From: Prescottella subtropica
Lineage (GTDB): Bacteria; Actinomycetota; Actinomycetes; Mycobacteriales; Mycobacteriaceae
Assembly: GCF_005434945.1 (NCBI RefSeq)
Contig: NZ_SKCH01000014.1
Span: 29,642-93,641, forward strand
DNA: 64,000 nt
Direction: 5' to 3'
Part shown: piece by piece, positions 51,153-59,638 of the stretch
Numbering within the stretch: position 1 is the stretch's first letter
Layout: each line of letters starts with the position of its first letter
Program-made: the position numbers and the translations under genes
Notes under the pieces: generated by a model
What the model saw: only the letters and a program-made list of their open reading frames with translations
What the model was told of the DNA's origin: nothing
The model's database searches: none

Positions 51153-52328
51153 ATGAACCTGTCTCTGACCGCCGAGCAGCGCGCCTTCCGGGACGAGATG
51201 CGGGCCTTCTTCCGCACCGAGATCCCGGCCGAGATCCGGGAGAAGGTGGCGTCCGGGGCGCCGGTGGGCCGGGACGACCTCGTCGCGACGCAGCGCATCC
51301 TCAACGCGGCCGGGCTCGCGGTGCCGCACTGGCCGACGCGTTGGGGCGGGCGGGACTGGTCGGCGGTGCAGCGGCACCTCTGGCGCGACGAGATGCAGTT
51401 GGCGTCGGTGCCGGAGCCGCTGGCGTTCAACGCCGACATGGTGGGTCCGGTGATCGCGGCATTCGGGTCCGCGGAGCAGCAGGCCCGGTTCCTGCCGGCG
51501 ACCGCGAACCTCGACATCTGGTGGTGTCAGGGATTCTCCGAGCCCGGGTCCGGGTCGGATCTGGCGTCTCTGCAGACCCGGGCGGTCCGCGACGGCGACC
51601 ACTACGTCGTCGACGGGCAGAAGACGTGGACGACGCTCGCGCAGCACGCGGACTGGATCTTCTGCCTGGTCCGCACGAACCCGGACGCACCGAAGAAGCA
51701 GGCCGGTATCTCGTTCCTGCTGATCGACCTGACGTCGCCCGGGGTGACGGTGCGCCCGATCCGGCTGATCGACGGCGGGTACGAGGTCAACGAGGTGTTC
51801 CTCGACGGGGTCCGGGTGCCCGCCGAGAATCTCGTCGGGGAGGAGAACGCCGGCTGGGGGTACGCGAAGTTCCTGCTCGGCAACGAACGCACCGGTGTCA
51901 CCGGGGTGGGCCGGTCGAAGGTGCGGCTGGCCCGCGCGAAGGCGTATGCCGCGCAGATCCGTTCGGGGTCGGGCACCCTGCTCGACGACCCGCTGTTCGC
52001 GGCGCGGATCGCCGAACTCGAGAACGAGTTGCTGGCGCTCGAACTCACGCAGATGCGGGTGGTGGCGGGGTCGGCCCACAGCAAACCGGATCCGGCGTCG
52101 TCGCTGCTCAAGTTGTGCGGCTCGCAGTTGCAGCAGGACGTGACCGAGCTGATGGTGGACGTGGCCGGACCGGATTCGTTGCCGTTCGACGCGGGCGACG
52201 ACGTCGCGAGCCCTCTGTGGGCGCAACGCGCCGCACCCACTTACCTGAACTATCGCAAGGTGTCGATCTACAGTGGGTCGAGCGAGGTTCAGCGCGGCAT
52301 CATCGCGTCCTCGATTCTGGGTCTGTGA
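51153..52328 (+). CDS. Acyl-CoA dehydrogenase (probable catalytic subunit of a heteromeric pair)
   Basis: 391 residues. FAD enzyme that oxidises acyl-CoA to enoyl-CoA. FSEPGSGSDLA and GQKTWTT are conserved FAD/substrate segments, and YSGSSEVQRGIIASSIL is the C-terminal signature. The classical base in that last motif (Glu in YEGT-type enzymes) is absent, but the NERTG segment (LLGNERTGVT) offers the alternative catalytic Glu used by IVD-like enzymes. GGAGG lies 9 bases before the ATG. The second dehydrogenase gene follows after 10 bases. Paired genes like this in Rhodococcus and Mycobacterium form alpha2-beta2 enzymes for large acyl-CoAs such as sterol side chains. Confidence 0.88.
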   Translation: MNLSLTAEQRAFRDEMRAFFRTEIPAEIREKVASGAPVGRDDLVATQRILNAAGLAVPHWPTRWGGRDWSAVQRHLWRDEMQLASVPEPLAFNADMVGPVIAAFGSAEQQARFLPATANLDIWWCQGFSEPGSGSDLASLQTRAVRDGDHYVVDGQKTWTTLAQHADWIFCLVRTNPDAPKKQAGISFLLIDLTSPGVTVRPIRLIDGGYEVNEVFLDGVRVPAENLVGEENAGWGYAKFLLGNERTGVTGVGRSKVRLARAKAYAAQIRSGSGTLLDDPLFAARIAELENELLALELTQMRVVAGSAHSKPDPASSLLKLCGSQLQQDVTELMVDVAGPDSLPFDAGDDVASPLWAQRAAPTYLNYRKVSIYSGSSEVQRGIIASSILGL

Positions 52329-52338
52329 GGCGGGGGAA

Positions 52339-53484
52339 ATGGACTTCGAACTGGACGACGAGCAGAAGTTGTTGCGGGACACCACGAGAGAACTGTTGGC
52401 CCGCAGCTACGGTGATGCGACGGCGCTCGCGGCGGTGAAGGCGACTCCGCGCGGCTGGAGCGACGACGTGTGGCGCCGGCTCGCCGACACCGGCCTGCTG
52501 GGACTCGGATTCACCGACGAGGACGGTGGATCCGACGCCGGTCCGATCGAGGTCGGTGCCGTGATGACCGAGCTGGGTCGGCGACTGGCCCCGGAACCGC
52601 TGCTCGACTGCGTCCTCGTCCCGGGTCGGCTGGTCGCCGACTCCGGCAGCGCCGCCCAACGGCGCCGGATCCTGCCGGCCGTGACCGGCGGTGAACTGCT
52701 GCTCGCGTTCGCGCACACCGAACCGGGTATGCGGTGGCCGTCGAACGATGTGTCGACCAAGGCTGTCCCGCACGGGGACTCGTGGACGGTGACCGGTGTC
52801 AAGAATCCGGTGCCGCACGGTGACTGCGCCGGTGTGCTCGTGGTGTCGGCGGCCCTGCCGGACGGCGGTGTCGGACTGTTCCTGGTGGACGCCGACGCGG
52901 CCGGGGTGACCCGGCGCCCGTACCGCACCCACGACGGGCTCCGGGCCGCCCAGATCGAATTCGGTGACGCCCCCGCGGAGTCGCTCGGGGAGGAGTCCGG
53001 GGCGGACGCGACCGACTCGATCCTGGCCGCGCACGTGTACGCGCACGCCGCGCTGTGCGCCGAGGCCGTCGGCGCGATGGAGGAGACGCTGCGGTCGACC
53101 GTCGAATATCTGCGCACCCGTAAGCAGTTCGGGGTTCCGCTGTCGAGTTTCCAGGCGTTGACGCATCGCGCCGCCGACATGTACGTCGCCCTCGAACTGG
53201 CCCGCAGCATGAGCCTGTACGCGACGATGTCGCTCGCCGACGGTGTCGCCGACCCCGTGGTGGCGTCCCGCGCGAAGCTGACGGTCGGCCGATCGGCGCG
53301 GCAGATCGGCCAGGAGGCGATCCAGATGCACGGGGGAATCGGGATGACCGCTGAATACGTTGTGGGACATTACGTGTCGAGGCTGACCGCGATCGAGCAC
53401 ACCCTCGGATCCGTCGACGACCACGTCCGGGTCCTCGTGGCCGACGTGGCCGGGCACGACATGGTGGACGTCGCGGACAGATAG
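52339..53484 (+). CDS. Acyl-CoA dehydrogenase-like (probable partner subunit)
   Basis: 381 residues. The fold is the acyl-CoA dehydrogenase one (LADTGLLGLGFTDEDGGSDAGPIE near the N-terminus; RTRKQFGVPLSSFQALTHRAADM and QMHGGIGMTAEY in the C-terminal helical domain). The segment that normally holds the catalytic Glu reads LTAIEHTLGSVDDH and no clear base is visible. HGGIGMTAEY is an intact FAD-contact motif. It therefore probably serves as the non-catalytic FAD-binding half of a heteromer with the preceding gene. An ATG follows GGGGGA. The large BTAD regulator gene follows after 27 bases. Confidence 0.87.
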   Translation: MDFELDDEQKLLRDTTRELLARSYGDATALAAVKATPRGWSDDVWRRLADTGLLGLGFTDEDGGSDAGPIEVGAVMTELGRRLAPEPLLDCVLVPGRLVADSGSAAQRRRILPAVTGGELLLAFAHTEPGMRWPSNDVSTKAVPHGDSWTVTGVKNPVPHGDCAGVLVVSAALPDGGVGLFLVDADAAGVTRRPYRTHDGLRAAQIEFGDAPAESLGEESGADATDSILAAHVYAHAALCAEAVGAMEETLRSTVEYLRTRKQFGVPLSSFQALTHRAADMYVALELARSMSLYATMSLADGVADPVVASRAKLTVGRSARQIGQEAIQMHGGIGMTAEYVVGHYVSRLTAIEHTLGSVDDHVRVLVADVAGHDMVDVADR

Positions 53485-53511
53485 CGCAGGCGAGTCGGGA
53501 AGGGGTGCGCA

Positions 53512-56328
53512 GTGGCGGACGGAATCGAGTTCGCGGTCCTGGGACCCGTCACGGCATCGGTCGGTGCACGGCCGGTCGTGCTCGACGAGCAGCAGCGGGC
53601 GGTGCTGGCCGCACTGCTGGTGGCGTACCCGAATTCGGTGGACATCGAACGGTTGCGGGGCCAGTTGCACGGCGACGGCCTCGATCGGACACTGGACGTC
53701 CTCGCGGACCGGTTGGCCCCGGGCGACCGGGACGGTGACGCCGGTGTGCTGGTGCGCGACGACACCCGGTATCGGCTGGACGTGCCCCGGGACGCGGTCG
53801 ATGCGACCCGGTTCGCCGACGAGGTGACCCGCGGCGGCGCGCTGCGGGAGCACACCCCGGACGCGGCTGCCGAGGCGTACCGGGAGGGTCTGCGGCTGTG
53901 GCGCGGCCCCGCCTTCTCCGGTGTCGAGGCGTCGATGTTCGCGGAGTCGGCGTACCTCGAGGCGGAGGTGGAACGGCTGACCGCGCTGCGGTTCGAGGCG
54001 CGGCTCGCGCTGACCCGGGCGCAGTTCGAGGCGGGGGAGCCGGCGGCGGCGACGTCGGCGGAGGCACTGGTGGCCGATCATCCGCTCGAGGAGCGGGCGT
54101 GGGAGCTGCTGGTGCTCGGGCTGCACCGGTCGGGTCAGGCGGCGCAGGCGCGGGCCGCGGTCCGGCGCTGCCGCGTCATGTTCGACGACCGGCTCGGCTC
54201 CGAACTCGGGCCGGGGATGCGACGGCTCGAGGTGGCCGTCGCGTCGAAGGACAGCGTGTATCTCGAGGCCGCCCGGCCGTCACCGCCGGCGACGATCCGC
54301 GGATCGAATCTGCTGATGCCGACGACTCGGCTGATCGACGACGATCGGGCGATCTCGTCGGTGCTGGGGCTGTTCGACGAGCACCGGCTGGTGACCCTCG
54401 TCGGTCCGGAGGGGGTCGGGAAGACACGGCTGGCCGTCGAGGTGTGCCGGCGGCTGGAGATGCCGGACGGCCCGTGGATCGTCGACCTGACGAAGGTGGG
54501 CGACGGGGCGCTGATCCCGTCGACGGTCGCGACCCTGCTGACGCTGCCGGGCATCGGGTCGGCGACGCACCTGGCCGAGGTGATGGAACCACGCGAATGT
54601 GTCCTCGTCCTCGACAACTGCGACCATGTCGCCGACTACACCGCCGACGTGGCGCGCGCGATCGTCGCCCGCTGTCCCGGCGTACGGGTGATCGTCACCG
54701 GCGCGGCGCCGCTCGCGGTCGCGGGGGAGGCGGTGTTCGAGGTCGAACCGATGCCGGAGGAGGCCGCCGCCGCACTGTTCGCGGAACGGGCCGTCGGCGC
54801 GGACGCCGCGTGGACGCCGACGTCGCGGAACCGCAAGGCGGTCGCGGCGATCTGCCGGGAGGTCGGCGGCTATCCGCTGGGGATCGAACTGGCTGCGGCG
54901 CAACTACGTTCGGGGGGCGAGAAGTCGATCGCCGTCGGGCTGGCGAAACATTTCACCCACCTGTACGGGAAGGAGACCGAGACCGTCGGGCCGCGGGGCC
55001 GGACGTGGGACGTCGCCGACTGGGTGTACCGCGGGCTGACGCGGCAGGAGTCGCGGCTGCTGCGCCGGACCGCGGTGTTCGCGGGATCGTTCGACCTGAC
55101 CGGGGCGACCGCGGTCTGCGTGATCGGGATACCGGAACGGGTGTCGGTGGTGTTGACGTCGCTCGTGCGGCGCGGTCTGCTGCGCGTGGTGCCGGGGTCG
55201 ACACCTACCCGCTACCGGATGCTGTCCACGATCCGCCGGTTCGCGCGCGCCCAGGCCGACGACGCCGAGTCGGTCGCGGTCCGGGCCGCGCACCGCGCCT
55301 ACGTCCTGGGCCGGGTCGCCGGTGTCGAGGAGTCGTTGCGCAGTGCCCGCGTCGGGCAGGCGTTCACGCTGCTCGCCGGCGACCAGGCCGAACATCGGGC
55401 GGCGTTCGAGTCGGCGTTCGCGGTCGGTGACGCCCACTACGCGCTGGAACTGGCGGGCCGGCTGTCGTGGTACTGGTACCGGACCGGGAACGTCGGGGAG
55501 GGCCTGAAGTTCGTGCGGACCGCCCTCGACATGGTCGCCGCGGACTGGCGTCCGCCGGATCCGCGGTCGATGGCCCGCGCCCTCGACGGGCTGTCGTCGC
55601 TGACGTACCTGACCGGGGACGCCCCGGCCGCGGAGAAGGCCGTCCGGCGTGCGGTGCAGTTGTGGTCGTCGATCGGCGAGGTCGGGGAGGTGGCCCGGGA
55701 CGAGGCGTGGCGCGCACACTTCGCGGCGATGCAGGGGCGGATGGGGCCGGCGATCGACCTGGCCCGGCACGCCGTGCAGGTAGCCGCCGACCACGACGCG
55801 CTCTGGGTGGAGGCGGAGGCCCGCACGGTCCTGGGCATCCTGCTGCGCACGTCCGGGGACGCGGAGTCGGCGCGGGAAGAACTACGCGCCGCGATCGCGG
55901 TGGGGGAGCGCAGCGGCAACCGGTGGGCGGTGACGTCGTCGACGTGGGGGCTGATGAAAGCGGCCGCCGACTCCGGTGACGTCGACGGCGCGCTGGCGAC
56001 CATGCGGGTGCTGCGCGCCGACCTCGAGGACGCCGACGACGTCGTCTCGTGGCTGGTGATGGTGCATTCGACGGCGGCGGTGCTGGCGTCCGCGGGCCGG
56101 CCCACCGACGGGGCGGTCCTCATGGGCGCGGTGGATTCACTGGGGGCACAGGCCGGTTTCGTACCCGCCTGGATCGACGCCGTCGACGGCCCGATCGAGG
56201 CGGCCGCCGTCCACGACGCCCTCGACGAACAGGAGTATCAGCAGTACGCCACGATGGGCGCGCACCTGAGCCGGCAGCAGGTCGACCGGCTCGTCGGCGA
56301 GCTCGTGGAGGGGCCGGGGGACGAGTAG
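53512..56328 (+). CDS. AfsR/SARP-like regulator: BTAD plus P-loop NTPase
   Basis: 938 residues. The N-terminal 90 residues resemble the SARP winged helix (FAVLGPVTASVGARPVVLDEQQRAVLAALL) but the recognition part is short (LDRTLDVLADRLAPG without the usual L-W-x-x-x-P-x-x-A segment). The BTAD domain is at about 95-245 (EAYREGLRLWRGPAF... ERAWELLVLGLHRSGQAAQA). An NB-ARC ATPase follows with Walker A GPEGVGKT and LVLDNCDHV, then TPR-like repeats to the end. Such proteins activate adjacent operons in response to nucleotide state or a ligand. The GTG start has GGGAAGGGG upstream. Located in the middle of a catabolic gene group, it is probably its activator. Confidence 0.88.
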   Translation: MADGIEFAVLGPVTASVGARPVVLDEQQRAVLAALLVAYPNSVDIERLRGQLHGDGLDRTLDVLADRLAPGDRDGDAGVLVRDDTRYRLDVPRDAVDATRFADEVTRGGALREHTPDAAAEAYREGLRLWRGPAFSGVEASMFAESAYLEAEVERLTALRFEARLALTRAQFEAGEPAAATSAEALVADHPLEERAWELLVLGLHRSGQAAQARAAVRRCRVMFDDRLGSELGPGMRRLEVAVASKDSVYLEAARPSPPATIRGSNLLMPTTRLIDDDRAISSVLGLFDEHRLVTLVGPEGVGKTRLAVEVCRRLEMPDGPWIVDLTKVGDGALIPSTVATLLTLPGIGSATHLAEVMEPRECVLVLDNCDHVADYTADVARAIVARCPGVRVIVTGAAPLAVAGEAVFEVEPMPEEAAAALFAERAVGADAAWTPTSRNRKAVAAICREVGGYPLGIELAAAQLRSGGEKSIAVGLAKHFTHLYGKETETVGPRGRTWDVADWVYRGLTRQESRLLRRTAVFAGSFDLTGATAVCVIGIPERVSVVLTSLVRRGLLRVVPGSTPTRYRMLSTIRRFARAQADDAESVAVRAAHRAYVLGRVAGVEESLRSARVGQAFTLLAGDQAEHRAAFESAFAVGDAHYALELAGRLSWYWYRTGNVGEGLKFVRTALDMVAADWRPPDPRSMARALDGLSSLTYLTGDAPAAEKAVRRAVQLWSSIGEVGEVARDEAWRAHFAAMQGRMGPAIDLARHAVQVAADHDALWVEAEARTVLGILLRTSGDAESAREELRAAIAVGERSGNRWAVTSSTWGLMKAAADSGDVDGALATMRVLRADLEDADDVVSWLVMVHSTAAVLASAGRPTDGAVLMGAVDSLGAQAGFVPAWIDAVDGPIEAAAVHDALDEQEYQQYATMGAHLSRQQVDRLVGELVEGPGDE

Positions 56329-56333
56329 CCGGA

Positions 56334-57269
56334 TCAGCCGGCGGGACGCACCCACGCGAAAGCGTGTGCCTGCGAACGGTTTCCCTCCGCGGTCCGGGAC
56401 CGGTTCGGCTCGCCCAGTTCGTCCAGTATGGGGGCCGCGACGTCCACGAGCGCGGTGAGGGTGGCCGGTGTCAGCCAGTCCGGGCGGGTCGCGAACGCGA
56501 TGTCCTCGGTGGAGGTGTTCCCGGACGCGCCCGGCGCGAACGGGCAACCGCCCAGCCCGCCGAGTGATCCGTCGACCACGTCCGCACCGGCGGCGATCGC
56601 GGCGAGCGTGTTCGCGACCCCGAGACCCCACGTGTCGTGGCCGTGGAAGACGATGCGCCGGCGCGGGGATTCGGCCTTCACCCGGGCGACCAGGGCGGCC
56701 ACCTGCGCGGGCACCGCCTGCCCGAGCGTGTCGGCCAGGACGATGTCGTCGGCGCCGTCGCCGCGCGGATCGGTCGCGATCGCCAGCACCCGGTCGGCCG
56801 GGGTCTCGCCCTCGAACGGGCACGTGAACGCGGTGGCGATGCACAACTGGATGCGTCCGCCCACGGCCCGGGTGAGTTCGATCGCCGCCGGCATCGCCGC
56901 GAGACTGTCGTCGACGCTGCGGCCGATGTTGGCCCGGTTGTGGGATTCCGAGGCGGAGAAGCAGTACTGGAAGTTGCGGGCACCGGCGGCCGCGGCCTTC
57001 TCGACGTGCCGTGGGGTGGCCACCCACACCCAGCAGCGGGCGAGTTCGTCGGTGGTCAGTGCGGCGATCAGCTCGAGGGTGTTCGCCATGGGCGGCACCA
57101 GGTCCGGCCGGGCCATCGACCCGATCTCGAGTTCGGGAACCCCGAGTGCCAGCAGGGCGCGGGCGATCTCGACCTTGCGTGCGGTCGGCAGCAGCTTGCC
57201 GGTCAACTGCAGGCCGTCGCGCAGCGTGACGTCCCGCAGGATCGGCTGGGGCGTGATCGAATACGTCAC
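56334..57269 (-). CDS. HMG-CoA lyase-family enzyme
   Basis: 311 residues, the usual size. Metal-dependent aldol cleavage of a 3-hydroxyacyl-CoA; for HMG-CoA it gives acetyl-CoA and acetoacetate. RDVTLRDGLQ at the start, HGHDTWG (metal His pair) and the Cys loop GGLGGCPFAPGASGNTSTED are all present. The N-E that follows RDGLQ in true HMG-CoA lyases is replaced (RDGLQLTG), so the substrate may differ. The GTG overlaps the stop of the upstream CoA-transferase gene by four bases. The two therefore act in sequence: a free acid is activated, then cleaved. Confidence 0.88.
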   Translation of the reverse strand: MTYSITPQPILRDVTLRDGLQLTGKLLPTARKVEIARALLALGVPELEIGSMARPDLVPPMANTLELIAALTTDELARCWVWVATPRHVEKAAAAGARNFQYCFSASESHNRANIGRSVDDSLAAMPAAIELTRAVGGRIQLCIATAFTCPFEGETPADRVLAIATDPRGDGADDIVLADTLGQAVPAQVAALVARVKAESPRRRIVFHGHDTWGLGVANTLAAIAAGADVVDGSLGGLGGCPFAPGASGNTSTEDIAFATRPDWLTPATLTALVDVAAPILDELGEPNRSRTAEGNRSQAHAFAWVRPAG

Positions 57270-58504
57270 GGCTCCTCCGTCTCGGCGACGATGCGGTCGA
57301 TCTCGGTGTCGGACAGGCCGAGGACCTGCGCGAGCACCTCACGGGTGTGCTCGCCCAGATCGGGTCCGACGTGGTCGATCGGCAGCGACGTCTCGCCGAT
57401 CACCGGGACGATGCCCGGAAAACCCACCGGTTGAGGGGTGGTGCCCCCGATGTCCACCGGGAACGTCTGGATCATGTTGCGAGCGTTGTACTGTGCGTCG
57501 TCGACGATGTCGGCGGCGGTGTAGATCGGCCCGGACGGCACCCCGGCGGTGTCGAGGATCGCCAGCGCGTCGTCGCGCGTCCGGCGGGACGTCCACGCGC
57601 CGATCGCGGCGTCGAGTTCGTCGCGGCGCGCCCAGCGTCCGGCATTGGTCGTCAGGTCCGGGTCGGCGGCGAGGTCGGGGCGTTCGATGGTTTCCATGTA
57701 GCGCTGGAAGATCGCGTCCCCGTTGCCGGCGATGATGATGCTGGTGCCGTCGGCGCACGGGTACGCGTTCGACGGGGCGATGCCCTCCATGCGTCCACCG
57801 ACCCGCTCCCGTTGCACGCCGTACGCGAGATAGTCGGGGACCAGCGACTCCATCATCGACATGATCGACTCGTTGAGGGCGACGTCGATGATGCGCTGCG
57901 ACAACGGAAGTGGCGTACCAGCCCGTGCTGTGCGTTGGTAGAGCGCCATGACCGCGCCGAACGCGGCGTACAGGCCGGCGATGGAATCGCCGATCGACAC
58001 CCCCACCCGCACCGGTGGCCGGTCCGGGTCGCCGACGAGTTCCCGGAAACCGCCGACGGCCTCGGCGACCGCCGCGAAACCGGGTCGCTGCGACAGCGGG
58101 CCGGTCTGCCCGAACGCCGAGATCCGGGTGATCACCAACTCCGGGTTGACGGCGCTGAGCTGTTCGGGGCCGATGCCCCACTTCTCGAGGGTGCCGGGCC
58201 GGAAGTTCTCCAGCACGATGTCGCATTCGGCGGCCAGGTCGAGCACCAGCTGCCGGCCCCGCTCCGACCGCAGGTCCAGCACGATCGACTTCTTGTTCCG
58301 GTTGATCGTCCGGAACAGCATCGACGTGCTGCCCGCGTACAGCCGCCAGTTCCGGATCTCGTCACCGGTCCGCGGCCGCTCCACCTTGATCACCTCGGCG
58401 CCGAAGTCGGCGAGCATCCGGCCCGCGGTGGGGGCGGCGATGTAGTTGCCGAGCTCGAGTACCCGCACACCGTGCAGCGGGCGGTCCGGGGTGTCCTGCG
58501 TCAT
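57266..58504 (-). CDS. CaiB/BaiF-family CoA-transferase
   Basis: 412 residues from the ATG at 58504 (a TTG 12 bases earlier is less likely). Class III CoA-transferase: moves CoA from a donor such as succinyl-CoA to a free carboxylate. The N-terminal GVRVLELGNYIAAPTAGRMLADFGAEVIKVE, DLRSERGRQLVLDLAAECDIVLENFRPGTLEKWG and the SIGDSIAGLYAAFGAVMAL block with its catalytic Asp are family hallmarks. Coupling to an HMG-CoA-lyase-type gene points to a hydroxymethylglutarate-like acid as substrate, by analogy with succinyl-CoA:hydroxymethylglutarate CoA-transferases. A repeat cluster lies in its upstream region. Confidence 0.9.
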   Translation of the reverse strand: MTQDTPDRPLHGVRVLELGNYIAAPTAGRMLADFGAEVIKVERPRTGDEIRNWRLYAGSTSMLFRTINRNKKSIVLDLRSERGRQLVLDLAAECDIVLENFRPGTLEKWGIGPEQLSAVNPELVITRISAFGQTGPLSQRPGFAAVAEAVGGFRELVGDPDRPPVRVGVSIGDSIAGLYAAFGAVMALYQRTARAGTPLPLSQRIIDVALNESIMSMMESLVPDYLAYGVQRERVGGRMEGIAPSNAYPCADGTSIIIAGNGDAIFQRYMETIERPDLAADPDLTTNAGRWARRDELDAAIGAWTSRRTRDDALAILDTAGVPSGPIYTAADIVDDAQYNARNMIQTFPVDIGGTTPQPVGFPGIVPVIGETSLPIDHVGPDLGEHTREVLAQVLGLSDTEIDRIVAETEEP

Positions 58505-58527
58505 GGCTCGATTCAATCAGTTCAGGT

Positions 58528-58583
58528 GCCGCAGGGGTTGTCCTGTGGTCGCAGGGGTTGTCGATAGGGAGAACCCCTGCGGC
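58528..58583. repeat. Direct and inverted GCAGGGGTT repeats upstream of the CoA-transferase
   Basis: GCAGGGGTTGTC occurs at 58531-58542 and 58551-58562, 20 bases apart. GCCGCAGGGGTT (58528-58539) is also matched by an inverted AACCCCTGCGGC at 58572-58583. The cluster lies in the 206-base divergent region between the CoA-transferase and the SDR gene, 24 bases upstream of the former. It is a candidate regulator-binding site for this island. The rest of the region shows no other site I can name. Confidence 0.65.
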
Positions 58584-58710
58584 AGTCGCAGTGGGCCTGC
58601 GGCTCCGCCTCCCGTCCACCGGGAACGGTGGTGTGCCGGAGCCGGACGGTGCGGTGTGGTAAATGAGACGTGGGCCACAGTCGGTGGTCGTTCGGTGAAC
58701 GGAGGTCGTG

Positions 58711-59574
58711 GTGGGGTTGAGTTCGGATCGGATCGTGGTGGTCACCGGCGCGAGCCGCGGGGCGGGCAAGGGGATCGCGCTGGCACTCGGGGCGACGGGC
58801 GCGACGGTGTACGTCACCGGGCGCACGGCCACCGAGGGGGATGCGCCGCTGCCGGGGACGGTGTTCGCGACGGCCGAGGAGATCACCGCCCGCGGCGGCA
58901 CCGGTATCCCCGTCGTCCTCGACCACAGCGACGACGCCCAGGTGGAGGCGCTGTTCGCGCGGATCCGGGAGGAGCACGGCCGCCTCGACATCCTCGTCAA
59001 CAATGCGCTGGCGGTGCCGGACGCCCTGACCATGAAGGGCCCGTTCTGGGAGAAGCCGCTGGCGTTGACCGACCTGTTCGACGTCGGGATGCGGTCGAGT
59101 TACGTGTCCAGCTACTACGCCGCGCCGCTGCTCGCCGCGAACGGTGAGGGCCTGGTGGTGAACACGTCGTCGTTCGGTGGCACCTGCTACATGCACGGTC
59201 CCGCGTACGGCGCGGGCAAGGCCGCAGTCGACAAGATGGCGCACGACATGGCGGTCGACTTCCGCCCGTTCAATGTCGCGGTCGTCTCGCTGTGGATGGG
59301 GCTGTTGCTCACCGAGCGCACGAAGGCCGGGTTCGACGCCAACCCGGGTGCCTACGACGGCCTGGCCGCCACCGCGGAGTCGGCGGAGTTCCCGGGCCGG
59401 GTCATCGATGCCCTCGCGAAGGACCCCGACCTGATGAAGCGCAGCGGACGCGTCCTGGTCGGCGCCGAGGTGGCGCTCGAACTCGGCGTCACCGATCTCG
59501 AGGGGAAGCAGCCGCCGTCGCACCGGCCGTTCCTGGGGGATCCGCCGGTGTACAGCGACGCCGTCATCGACTGA
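58711..59574 (+). CDS. SDR-family oxidoreductase
   Basis: 287 residues. The cofactor loop is TGASRGAGKG, followed by NNALAVPDALT, Ser in NTSSFGG and the Tyr/Lys pair in YGAGKAA. The spacing and the extended region after the catalytic Tyr (LWMGLLLTERTKAGFDANPGAYDG) match the dehydrogenase/reductase SDR subgroup like DHRS1. GGAGG lies 6 bases before the GTG at 58711, which is better spaced than the GTG three bases earlier. It is divergent from the CoA-transferase/lyase operon, so a role in the same pathway is plausible but not certain. Confidence 0.87.
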   Translation: MGLSSDRIVVVTGASRGAGKGIALALGATGATVYVTGRTATEGDAPLPGTVFATAEEITARGGTGIPVVLDHSDDAQVEALFARIREEHGRLDILVNNALAVPDALTMKGPFWEKPLALTDLFDVGMRSSYVSSYYAAPLLAANGEGLVVNTSSFGGTCYMHGPAYGAGKAAVDKMAHDMAVDFRPFNVAVVSLWMGLLLTERTKAGFDANPGAYDGLAATAESAEFPGRVIDALAKDPDLMKRSGRVLVGAEVALELGVTDLEGKQPPSHRPFLGDPPVYSDAVID

Positions 59575-59638
59575 GGCCGCGGCGGTCGCCGCCGGTTTCT
59601 GGGACAGTGGTGGGCAGACGGCTCCCCGAGGAGGCAGC

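Noticed and set aside
47876..51517. A 1213-codon minus-strand frame opposite the FtsX-like permease
   Set aside because: Shadow of the permease and dehydrogenase genes; no signature and no ribosome site.
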